This document shows positions 43,001 through 55,000 of a stretch of DNA of 64,000 nt, piece after piece. The notes under the pieces are model-generated. The model was given only the letters and a program-made list of their open reading frames with translations. It was not told the DNA's origin and made no database searches. Made by a program: the position numbers and the translations under genes. How positions within the stretch are numbered: the first letter of the stretch is position 1; each line of letters starts with the position of its first letter. This DNA comes from Struthio camelus (taxonomy: Eukaryota; Chordata; Aves; Struthioniformes; Struthionidae): contig NC_090952.1 of NCBI RefSeq assembly GCF_040807025.1, forward strand, positions 25,913,068-25,977,067, read 5' to 3'.

Positions 43001-46000
43001 GGAGCAGTCCGTTTGTTAGATGTGCACTGTCAGTGATGATACCATGAAAGTCATGTGAGGGCTTTGGGGTGCCTTGCAGGATCTGATCTCTGGCTAATGC
43101 TTCTTGAAAGCCTTCTGTGGAGGGAATTGCTGTGGAGGGGCTTGCTGGTTCCTGGACATCTCCAGATGAGGACATGTCTCTGGACTGTGTCGGTTGCCTA
43201 TTGTCCTAGGTGTGGAAAAGCTGAACTTGCAAACTGAGCATGAGTAGAGCCTGGCCCCAGTTTTCCTCCTATTCCCCCTGGGTGAGTCCCAAACTGCTCC
43301 ATTCACTCCATGAAGCTGTCCTGGGCTTTACGCTCTGCAACAAGCCAGCTTTGGAGCCAAGTGCTGCTGCGGCACATAAATAGTGTTTGGGACTCGTTGC
43401 TGCAGAAGATGACCAGCTGTGGACTCTTTTGGCTTCTGGTACCTGTACTTTTCCAAAGTCTTTGTACCTCATAGAATTTCCCAAGCTGGAAAAATGCTAA
43501 TCAGGCCCACATCTTCAAGGGTGACATTCTTTTTTCCTTTTCTTCTTCTTACTGTCCTCTCTTCTACTGACCAAGACCTCCCTCCCCTCTGTGCCCAGGA
43601 ACATTAACACTGGAGTAGCTCAGCACCACAGTGGGGAGCTGGGAGTCCCAGGGCTCCCCCTTGCCCGTTTTGGTGGAGCCCCTAAACCCTGGTCTTCTTC
43701 TGCCCTGACAGGCCGTCACTCAGTCCCTGAATGCCATGACTGAGGACATTTATACCAACGGCTCAGCGACTCTGGGCAGTCCCTCCCACGCGAATGGCCG
43801 CGAGGTGCGGAAGATACGCCTTGTCCAGTTTGAGAAGGTCACCGAGGAGCCCATGGTGAGAGCTGGCAAGGTCCCAAAGCTTGGTGGCACTGGAGGGGGG
43901 CAGAGGGGCAGGCAGAGCCATGCTAACATGCTGGCCTCTGGGGAGTCTGGAGATCGCTGGAGACCTCAACCTGAGGAAGAGAGTGCTGGATACTGCCTCC
44001 TCCCTGGGGACCTGGAGGGAGCCTCATCAACGGGTGATGCTTGTGCCAAGAGGAACTTCAGGAGTTCAGGTTGGACTGGCCAAGCAGAGGTCTTTTCCCC
44101 AGACACTGTGCAGCCTGCTGTTGACACTAGCCCAGAGAGGACTGTGATGGGAGCTCTCCCCTCCAGCGGGTAGTCATGGATTTTCCTGTCTTCCAGGGAA
44201 TCACACTGAAGCTGAACGACAAGCAGAGCTGCATGGTGGCCAGGATCTTCCACGGGGGCATGATTCACAGACAAGGTAACGGCAAGGGACAGGGAGTCTA
44301 GCAGCTGAGGCCCCTGCAGAGGCAGTGTACCAGGTGCACCTCTGCAGCTGGTTTCTTCCTGTGCAGAGACAAGGCAGCTCAACAGCGCTGCTGGCTTTTC
44401 CGTATCACATGGTCAACTCTGTCTGTTCCTCCACCAGGAACCCAGGACTCTCAGTTCTCTCTCTCTGCCTGGTGGTTGTGTTAATGTATTGGAGGTTTTG
44501 GAGAGAAATTAAGGGTTGGGGGAAGGGATCTCCAGAAATGGGACCCGAGACTGTCTCTGTCTGTCTCATGAGGGGTCACTGTAACAGATGGATTATGCCC
44601 CAGAGACTGGGCAGGATGCTCTTCCCATTCCTAAAGTACACGGATGGGACAGGATTGCTATGGATTGGCTCTGGAAACCAAAGGAAGGTGCCAAAAGAAA
44701 TAAATAGGTGCCATTTTCTGGTTTTGGCACTTGCAAAGGGGGTATGGAAATGAGATGTTCTGTACTTACAACAAGAGGCCCCTTTTCCAGCCTTGCGTCC
44801 AAGTGGGAAGTCTGAGCTTACCCGTGCTAAAATAACCCAGGAGCCATTCTAGTAGCGCTGCTGGAGTCTGATTTATAGCAGTATAGCTGAGGCTGAAATT
44901 TGGCTGGATGTATTCACTGAAAACACACAAAGTCAAGCACTCCCGTGTCCAAGGGCTCTGTAAGGAGACTGTCATTTGGTTTGAGGTGAGATACTCGAGG
45001 CTGGGTTTGGTTACCTCTAAAACAGATGCCTTAGTCACAACCTAAAGCACTGAAGGACATACAGAGGAAAGTAACCCGATGACCTTCAGATTGGATGAGA
45101 TGTGTGCATTGGGTGCGGTGGGGAGAATCCGGTCCCCTTCCCCGCTTTGTCCCCTGCGGCCTAGGTGATATTTGTGGTTCTGCAAGCACTGCCCGGAGAA
45201 ACCGAACCCCAAGGCGTCGGGACAGAGCTCGGCTAGGGAGGCGGGAGGCTGGTGGAGCTGCGCGGTTTGGGTTTGGTGAGTGACTCTTGCCTGCTCCTGC
45301 CTTTCATGGGTTTGTTTCTCCCATCGCTGGCAGGGTCCCTTCACGTGGGTGATGAAATCATAGAAATCAATGGGCAGAGTGTGAGCAACCACTCAGTTGA
45401 CCAGCTACAGAAGATGCTGGTAGGTATTTGGTTTTGGCGGGGCCGTTCCCGAAGAAGGACCTTTTGTCCTACAAACATGCATATTGTCTGATTTTTAACA
45501 CCGAGCTGCCCGCATCAGTGCGATGCAGCGGGAGCCAGGGCTGCTCTGCTGAGGTGCTTTAATACGGCCCTTTCAAAGCCAAGGCCCTGTACGCAGCTTC
45601 AGTGGTCTCTGCTTGCTGCTTGTTTCGGGCCTCCTGAGAGCAGCAGCAAAGGCTGTTTGCTGAGCAGCATCACTCAGGTCCCTGACGTGTCCCGATGTGT
45701 GTGGGTGCTTGGCAACCATCTCTGCTCACGGAGGCGTGCAGCGCTCAGCTGCTGAGCGCAGAGGCCGGCTGTTCTCGCAGCACTCTGAGAAGGGGGCCGT
45801 GCCTTGGGCACTGGCTGGACCATCGCTGCCCTCCAGCCCCAGAAGAGCTGGGATGAATGGAGGTGACCATGGGGAGGACCATGTGGTGGCCATGTTCCCG
45901 CTGTTCAGGTCATGGTGGTCCTGCCTGACGCTCACTAGGGAGCAGTCCCAGACACCTCTGAGCAGGGTCTCAGCAGTGCCTTAGGCTCACGCACTGAGGC

Positions 46001-49000
46001 CGTCCTGATCCGTGTCTGCTGCGCGGGGTCCTGGCTGCAGGGAGGCCTTGGTGGTGCTGAGAGCACCCATCAGCAAGCGCAGCAGGAGGCCTGGACCCCA
46101 CTGCAGCTTGCGCTAGCCCCACCGCCCTCTTCTCCCAGGCTCTCTGCAGCCGGGCTGGAGACGGGGCAGATCTGCGGGGTCGTGCTGGTGAGGCATAGCA
46201 GGGCCCACAGCCAGCCCTTTCTGGGGGCGCTGGTGTCATCCCATGGGGACAGGCACAAGTGCAGGCAAGCTAAGCTACTACAGCTTTTAGCCCAGCCCCA
46301 GTGGAGCGATTTCTGGCTGGGCTCCTGGTACCCTCCAGCGTCACAGCATGGCTGGGAGCGCTCAGGAGCCCTTCCTCTGTGGGTCCTTGCAGGCACCAGC
46401 TCCCTGGAGCAGGTTGCTGCTGTCAGGGTGGCTCCAGGCACCACCTCCTCCAACACTTCTTTCTCTCCCCTTCCTTTGTTCACTAGAAAGAAACCAAGGG
46501 GATGGTCTCAATAAAAGTCATTCCCAACCAGCAAAGCCGCCTTCCTGCTCTCCAGGTAAGTGCAGCCTCTAGATGTGCAGGCCAGGCTGTGACGTGGCTG
46601 CAGGGCTGGGTGGGACCAGAGCAACCCACCGGGACCAGAGCTGGCGGGAGGGAGCGAGAGCTGTCTTCAGACCAGGGGTGGGATATACGGTTGGCTGCCT
46701 GTTACCTTGCCTGAGCTGCTGGAGGACGGAGAGACTTGTCTTGTGTTTACCCCAGCGCAAATAAGAGCAGAGGTTGGCCCTGCCGTGGGTGTATTTAGCC
46801 GATGTGCATGTAGAAACCTGGGCCGGCGTTTCCCCCCCTTTCAAAGAGCCCAGCGGTGCTTGCGTGCGGTGGCTGGCGAGGTGACGAGCAGCGGCGTGCG
46901 CGTGCCAGGAAGCACGAGGGTGTTTCCTGCCCCTTCGGAGCCGCTGCTGTTGCAGAGCTTTGTAGCCACATCCCGGCTAAGAGGTCACAGCGGTGCCGGC
47001 GGGCGCAGCCTCTCGCTGCTGCTGCTGCGCTGCTGCTCGCGGCCCGGCTCATCGCAGGCGGCGGCGACGTAGCTCCGGCTGCCACCAGCCTGCTCGTGAG
47101 CAGTGCTAGCAGCGAGCGCGTGGGAGGAAGGAAGCGTCGGGGAGGAGGAAGGCAGCTCCCTCGACCTGCTGCCGTGGCTAGGCTGGGGGGATGCCTGTAT
47201 TCGCAGCACGGGGACCCGGCTGGCTTTGCCCTCGATGCCCTGCTCTCTGCTCCTCTTATGGCCAAAGAGGTTGCCCAAGCGCTCAGTTGAAGATGATGGA
47301 GGGAGCTTGCTCTTCCACCTAGGGCTGGGACGCCATCCTGCCCCGGGCACAGGCGCTGGCCCCAGCACAGCCCCTCCGTCACGGGCTGCAGCCCCTGCGG
47401 CCGTGAGGACGAGGACAGGCAGGAGGGGGAGAGGACCCCAGTGCAAGGACGGGGTTGGGACGGGCAGGGCAAGCCCATGGTACCCCCCCTTCCTTTTGTC
47501 TGCAGTCCCTTACCCAAAATCCCAAAGAGCCAAAGTCTCTGAGCGTGACAGAGACTAAAAACAGCCTCCGTTTCTCTCTCACGTGCTGCTGTCCCCGTTT
47601 CACCTCCAACAACCTTGCACGTGTTTGTTTATTAAGCACTGGCCTGTGGCTGCCCTGCCCCGCTGTCCGTCCTCCCTGGTCTGTCCAAGCCAGCTGCGAT
47701 CAGCCAGGCCAGCTCAGTGCCAGGGGAAAAATTACCTCCAAAAAAAAAAAGGATGTGGGGTTGCTGGCTCGCCCCAGCTGGCTGCGGGCTCCAGGAAGGA
47801 CGCAGGGACAAACTGCTCCACCACGACAGTTGGTGTCCCTCTCGGGGGTCCGGGCTGCGGCGCTGGCTGCTCCCGGGAACTGCAGCTCGTGGGCTCCCCG
47901 AGTCTCTGCTTGTCGCAGTCCAGTGCCAGGAGCGGAGCAACTGTGCAATCTGCTTGTTGATTGGGATCACTCTGTCCCCCACGATCACCGTTGCGTAGAC
48001 TGAGGGGCAGGATGGTGCAGATCCCGGTGCAGATAAATAGCAGGGCCTCCTGTGTGGGAGCCTGCTCAGCATCTGCTCTTCAGGCCCTAGCGAGGGGCTG
48101 GGCAAGCGCTGTGCAGCTGGAGCTGGAGCTGGCCTTTGCAGGACCTGGGCAATGGCTGGAGGCGTTTGAAGCTAGCTCTCAAATTGTGTATGAGAGGCTG
48201 TTCAAAAGCAGAGTGAACTAGCTGTGCCGGGCTTGGGGCCCCGGGGCTGTGGGCGTGGGGGTCTCCATGCAGGTGCCTGGCAGTGCCCGCCGCGCATCCC
48301 CGGTGTGTTTGTGCTGCCAGCCCAGCACTGGAGAGTGCTTTCAAAGCAAGTGCAGAGGAGGTGGCCGGACTGATCCTGGAAGGAGCTTCCACCCTGGTGA
48401 GAGGGGCCACAGCTTGAGCTGTGACTTTCTGGCAGCAAAAGGGACCCGTGGTCACGTCCTGCTGGCCCTGTGCGTCCTGCAGGCCATAGCAGCGCTGTCA
48501 AAGAAGGACATAGCGTGGGAAATCATGTTTTAACAAGGACAGCGTTGTCTGTCCTACCCAGGGAGCAAGACTTCCTAGACGCTGCCCATTACAGCTCTCT
48601 CTGTCCAGCTGAGGATGGGGCCACGCCATCACCCAAACGTGAATCCCTTTGCCCAGCTGCTACTTGCTGCATCTCTGGGATAAACAACTTGTCGTGGTCA
48701 CGCTCGAGGGGAAGCCCACGTTCGCCTGAGCGTAGGTCTGATGAGGCTGCTTTGCTTGCAGACAGGCCCTTGTGGCATGACCACCGGGCAGCGCCAGGGG
48801 CTCCGATGGGCAAGGGCCCAGCGCTCTCCATGGGTTGCGTGCTTTGTGCCCAGCACATCCCAAACTAATACAAAAGCTTCAAACACAACAGGGAGCACCT
48901 CTGGCTTGTAGGAGAGCCCCCAGGACTCTGCACCCCCAGGACTGCAGGCTCCCAGCATGCATGGGAGGCACCTTCTGGCAGGCTTGGGCCCATAGGACAA

Positions 49001-52000
49001 AAGCTCCAGGAGAAGGGCAGTGCAAGGACTATGCTTAGCCCTGGCCTGCTGCTGTCCCCTAAACACTGCCTTTCACACCGTGTCCTTTTTCCTCCATACC
49101 CTGCCTCTGCCTTGCTTCTGTCCTAGTCCTGACCTGCTGACCTGGCCCTATGCTGCCGGGTGCACAGGCCACAGGCAAACTGCGGCAGCGTTTGAGCCAA
49201 GGACCTGTTCATCCAGGCACTGAGAACCAGCAGCAGCGCAGAAAACACCGGTGGTGGTGAGCCCTGGAAGCCGTGTGCGTTGTCTGCCCTCCTCCCAGCG
49301 AGAGGTGACACTCAGCCATCCTGTTGCTCTCTGACGGTCTGTTCTTCCTGAACGACCTTCCTGGAAAACAAGGTCCATGTGTGAGAGCCACAAGGCATTT
49401 CTCTGCTGGCTTTGCAAAGCTGCTGCGGGGCTGCAAGAGCCTGGAGGCGCCCGGCTGCCTGCTGCCTTCAGGAGGGCCTGGGCGCAGGAGGCAGCGGTGC
49501 TGGGCTGCTCCAGTGGAAGCAGATGCTGCAAACGCCCTTGCGAGGAGCTGCGAGGGCAGGAGGGTGTGAGCACTTTCCCACACCTTCCCGGTCCCCAGGG
49601 CTTTCCCAGCCCCAGGAGGCTTAGGAAGCATCAGCAGCTCATTTCAAATTTACAGCTGTGATGAATGTAACTCCACAAGAGTAGCTGGTCCTGAGGAGAC
49701 CAGGCACAGTCCTGGGCAGGGCCAGACACGACACCGCAGCCTCGGAGAGCTGGAGCCTCCGTGCTGTGCAGGGGGAGCGCACGGCCCTTGGCCGAGGCCA
49801 GGGTGAGGCAGCTGGGGAGCGAGCCGCGGCCTTCCTGTGCAACGTGCTGTGGATGATCCTGCTTGAGCAGGGGGGTTGGACTAGATGATCTCCAGAGGTC
49901 CCTTCCTACCTCAACCACCCTGTGATTGTGTGTGATTCTTCCCTGCGGGCCCCAGCGTGCAGGGGCTGCAGGTTGCACAGGTGGGACAGGCCTGCCCGCT
50001 CAGCCCAGCGCTGAGCCCAGCTGCTGCTGAGCGCCGCGGCGGTCCGGGCAGCTCGGCCCTGCCACTGCAGCCTCTCCTGCCGCATGGCTCAGCTCGCCTG
50101 CACTGGCCTCTGTGGCACCTGGTGGGGGGCCACGTGCCCAGGGCTCGAGCATCAGCTCCGGGATGCACGGTTCCACGAGGAAGCAGCAGCCGTCTTCCTC
50201 CCTGCCTCATCCTCACAGCAGCTCTATGCCCAAGAGCTGCCCCCAAAGCCTCGTACAGCTCCTTTGCTCCCTGTAGAGCTTGGCGGGGGGGGCTCAGAAA
50301 AGCGGCAGAAAGCAGGGTAGGAGGGACAGGACTGGTCTCTGCTGTGGTTGCAGGCTTGTGGGTCCTCGGTCCCGTTTACACACACACACACACACATTGG
50401 GCAGCCTCGTGGGACCCAGAAAGCACTCGGTGCTGGGAGGGGGCTTCTGGAGCGGGGGCCTCGCACCCTGAGCCTGGGCTGGGGGATGCGACGTGGCCAG
50501 GCTCAGCTGCCCAGCGCAGCCCTGCTGACCCTGGCCCTCTCTCTCGCAGATGTTCATGAGGGCCCAGTTTGACTACGACCCCAAGAAGGACAACCTGATC
50601 CCCTGCAAGGAAGCGGGGCTGAAGTTCCAGATCGGCGACGTCATTCAGATCATAAACAAGGACGACAGCAACTGGTGGCAGGGCCGGGTGGAGGGGTCCT
50701 GTACCGAGGCGGCCGGGCTCATCCCCTCTCCGGAGCTGCAGGAATGGTAGGTGTCCGGGCAGGGAAGCGTGGTCCGGGCGCAGGCGCTAGGCTCAGTACG
50801 GCCGTGCCCCTGCCGCTGGGCCTGGCAGCTCCATCTCCATCTCGTGGCCATGCCTGGGGGGGCTGCGTGGAGATGCTTGGGCATGCGCCGCAGGAGTGCG
50901 GGGTGCTCGTGCTGTCTCAGTGGGGCCAGCAGGGCCCACCAGCCCCACGAGGACGCGGCCGCTGGATTTGGGGTGAGCCTCATGCCGCTCCTCTCGCCCT
51001 CGCACGCCCGAGGGACGATGCCGCCGCTCCCGGGGCGGGGAGGGCGGCAGACGGGCCACGGCGGCGTCCTCCTCTCTCGGCAGGCGCGTGGCGAGCATCA
51101 CCCAGTCCAGTCAGAGCGAAGCCCAGAGCTGCAGCCCCTTTGGGAAGAAAAAGAAGTGCAAAGATAAATACCTGGCCAAGCACAGCTCAAGTAAGTGTGA
51201 GCAGGGCGCCCTCGGCAGCCCTGGCCTTCAGCCCGTCTCCGGGCAGAGGCAGGTCTCCCCACGGGGGTTACACCGAGCAGCGGGACCCCAGGACCGTCGG
51301 CTTCCCGGGGGGTCCCCGACTCACAGCTAGCTGGCCTCGGCCGCGTCGCTGCTCTGCGAGAGCGCGCTGGCACGACTGCAGCGGCCCGGCAGCTCTCCTC
51401 CGGTGCCCGCCGGGGCTCTCCAAACCCGCAGGGCAAGCGGCGGCCTCGCTGCTGCCCAGCCCCGGGGCGAAGCGGCCGCAAGGGCTGCCCGCGGCCCCGG
51501 AACGGGCCGGTGCTAAGCGCTGGGCCGGCGAAGGCAGTGGCTCGAGGACGTGCTGGCTGCTAGCCCGGCCTGCGGCTCCAAGCACTGACAAACAAGGCCA
51601 TAAATCAGCGAGATAAATAAAGCTCCCCCAGCAGCACGTTCTCGGCAGCTTCCCGCTGCCTCCCCACCCCCTGCTCCCAGGTCCTGCTGCGCTGAGCAGA
51701 ATCACTGGGCGAGAAAGGCCCTGGCTTCTCCTTCGGGGCCTGCTGGACCACCTTCTCCGCAGCTCCTGCGCCAGCCGCTTCCCGATGCCCGCTCAGGCTG
51801 CGGCCCTGAGCCCGGAGGAGCCGACCAGGGCTTCTTCGCTCACAGCCCTGCTGGCTCCCTAGGCTTTGCCAAAGGACCCGTCTCCCACGCACGCACACGC
51901 CGAGTCCTGCTGTTGTGGGCAAGCTGGCTCTGACCACCCTCTGTCCCGTTTCTCCTCTGCCCCAGTTTTTGACCAGCTGGATGTGGTGTCCTACGAGGAG

Positions 52001-55000
52001 GTGGTGAGGCTGCCTGCCTTCAAGAGGAAGACGCTGGTGCTCATAGGTAGGTCCTGCCCCGTGCGTCCCCCCCGCAGCATGGGGGGCCGTGTCTCGTGGG
52101 TCCCTTGGGGAACCAGGGCTGAACTCGGGCCGGGGCAGCACTGCCCTTCGGTGCCTGGTAAGCCCTGGGCAGCGTTTCTACAGCCGAGCAGGCCTGACAC
52201 ACCGTCGTGCGTGGTCTGGCCCCTGCACTGAACCACCCGCAGCGAGTCCAGGAGAGCCCTTGGCTCCTAAAAGACCTTTGTGGGTAACTTTTGTCAAACA
52301 CAGCTCTGGTCAAAGCAACCACCACTGTGCCATGGGCTCTGAGCACCCACCACTGGGCACCACAGTCATGAGAGAGCCCACGTGGCCCAGCCGCACCAGC
52401 CACTCAGCAAGGCACCCGTCCTGCCACCAGCTGGAGCTGGGGGCGAGAGCGCCCAGTGGAGGGAAATCCTGGCCCAGGGCTGGGAAACGTTACAGACCAG
52501 CTCAGGCAGCAGATCCTGGGCAAGGTCCTGGAGAGCTCTGCACCTTCCCTTGGACAGAGGGCTGCGGAGGGGCACTGGCCTCTCCTGCTGCCTCCTCCGA
52601 GCCCAGCTCCAGCATTCATCCCCGCTTCCCCACAGGGGCCAGTGGAGTGGGTCGCAGCCACATCAAGAACGCTCTGCTCAGCAACAACCCGGAGAAGTTC
52701 ATGTACCCAGCCCCGTGTAAGTAACCACGCGGGGGCAAGGCGTGCAGCCCTGCCCCGGTGCCCGCCGCAGGGCAGGGCAGAGCATGCAGCATGTTTTCCC
52801 TCACCTCCTCCTCCCCAAGCCAGCAAGGCCTGGCACAGCCAGGACCTTCTGACAGCAGATGAGACAGGAGGTGGGGAAGATGCTCCTCCAGCACTTCCCA
52901 AGCCTCGCGCAGCAGAGGCCACCATGCAGAGCACCACAGGGCCCCCTTCCCTGCTGCCTGAACACAGCCCCAAGGCTGCAACCACCTGTGCTGCAGAAAG
53001 ACCTTGATCTTCACATCTCAGCACAAGGCTGCAGGGCCTAGATGGCTCTCTTTGGGCTAGCTGAGCAGGGATGAGTTGCCTTCTCATCCCAAGCAGGAAG
53101 GAGTTAAAAGGATTAGTAGCCTCACCTTGGAGGTACCAGGGTCCTCTGTGCTCTTCCTTGCCCCAGCCTCAGTGCTCAGCATGTGAGCATCAGACCTGTC
53201 CCCCTACCTTGGCCACCCAGAGCAGAGCTGCCCAAGAGGTGCTCTGCAGCAGCAGCCGCTCCAGTCCTTCCCCGAGTCCTTCCTGGGGGCCAGCACTGAG
53301 GGCACCGGCCATTTCCCTCCCTCCCCAGACACCACACGCCCCCAGAAGAAGAACGAGGTGGACGGCAAGGACTACTACTTTGTCTCCACTGAGGAGATGA
53401 CCCGGGACATCTCAGCCAATGAGTTCCTGGAGTTCGGAAGCTACCAGGGAAATATGTTTGGCACCAAGTTCGAGACAGTGCACAAGATCCACCAGCAGGA
53501 CAAAGTTGCCATTTTGGACATCGAGCCCCAGGTAGGCAGCACAGGGATGGGCAGAGAGGCCTGAAGTTGCCCTGGCTCTACCTACCTTGTGCTGGCCGTG
53601 ACTGTGCCTGCCTTCTCCAGCAAGCTGCATGTGCGTCCTTCACAAAGTGAGGGCGAAAGGCCGGGGAGTGCTGGGAGCATTTCTGGCTCCAAGACATGGG
53701 CATGGTGAGGGTATTCGCAATCGCAGCATGTGCCTGGCTGGCAGAAAAGGCCAGGGCCTGGCCGCTGTGAGAGCAGGGGGTTCGGCCCCACGCAGGGACC
53801 CGCTGCCCTCTCCGACACTGAGCACGTCAGTGCTGCTTTGCACAAAGGAGGATGTTTGTCCAACAGCCCCGCTGCTGGGCTGCAAGCTCCCAGCCTAGGG
53901 TCCTGGGGGGACCCGTGCTGGGACTCCTGCCCCAGCTTCGCCCAACTACCCCTGCATCACCCTCTTGGAGTCCACCCATGGAGCCCATAGCCCCAGATGA
54001 GGTGCTGCCCTGTTATCCCAGCCTCGCACACCGGCCAGGGGACAGCCCTGCACCACGCAGCATGGGGCTGCAGCCGGCCGGCAGTGCTTGCTCCTGCCCC
54101 GAGGAGCGGCCGCTCCAGTAACTCCACCTGCTCTCTCTGCAGACCCTGAAGATCGTCCGCACGGCCGAGCTTTCTCCCTTCATAGTCTTCATTGCCCCAA
54201 CAGACAAGGCGGAGCAGGTGAGTGGCACAGTGCCCTGAAGCTACGGTTCTGTCCCCCTCCTGCTAGGCTTAACCTGCCCCCAGAAACTGTGTCCTAAGGC
54301 AGGGGTAGCCCAGTACCCTTGGGAGGAGAAGCCAAGCAGCAGCCCAGGGCTCTCCCTGCTCCATAACTAGGACCAGCTTCCTCCTTCTCTACACTGATTT
54401 TTGACAGCAGGGCAACTTCATCAGGCCAAGCCTGAGAAATGGGAATCAGAGATTCCTGCAGCCCTAGATGCCCCCCAGCAAGCATTTCCCCTGTAGCATA
54501 ATCAACCGCTAACATGCGGCTGGGTGCACAGCTCAGCACCCAGGGGCCCTGCCTCCAGCTGCAGCAGGAAAATGATTTATCCTGTCATCGGCTATGCAAA
54601 TAGCACACACAAACAGCAGCTCCTTCCATTCTCTGGCTCATTAAGATGCTAATTCCTCCAGAATTAGGATGAAAGCAGCAGGGATGCTGCTGTTAACTCA
54701 TGCAGCACCGAGCTCCCCGAGGAGGGCTGGCAACCCCAGCTGTTTCCCAGGGAGCCCTAGACACAAGGTTGCTGCCTACCCTGACCGGGCACAGCCCGGC
54801 TGACACCCCCGGCGTGGGCTAACCTCCCTGGGGAGAAGAGCCCCAGGGCCCAGTGCCGCTTGCAGCCCCCGAGAGAGGAACAGGCTCCTGCCGCAGTGGG
54901 CAGGGCCAGCCCTGCTGTTGTCCGTGCTATGTATAGCCATCTGGCAGGGCTCAGGGAACAGCTCACTAGGAGGAACAGCAGGGCCAAAGCGGCTCACTAG

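Larger units (their letters stand above)
36738..43711. other. MPP1 intron 1 (7 kb) with internal CpG-rich block
   Basis: Holds a GAAA repeat, a G-run cluster (37.97-38.10 kb), a MIR copy, poly-T tracts and a CpG-dense block (about 39.54-42.01 kb). The frames of 453 codons (minus) and 362 codons (plus) in that block overlap, are compositionally biased and show no domain, so I do not call them genes. Confidence 0.55.
46556..50549. other. MPP1 intron 5 (4 kb)
   Basis: Contains a second CpG-dense block with CTG-rich stretches (about 46.85-47.45 kb), a CR1 3' tail and a CA repeat. No exon is supported. Confidence 0.55.

Noticed and set aside
46795-47517. 240-codon minus-strand and 144-codon plus-strand frames in MPP1 intron 5
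   Set aside because: CTG/CAG-rich and CpG-rich low-complexity translation with no family match. Reported only as a CpG block.
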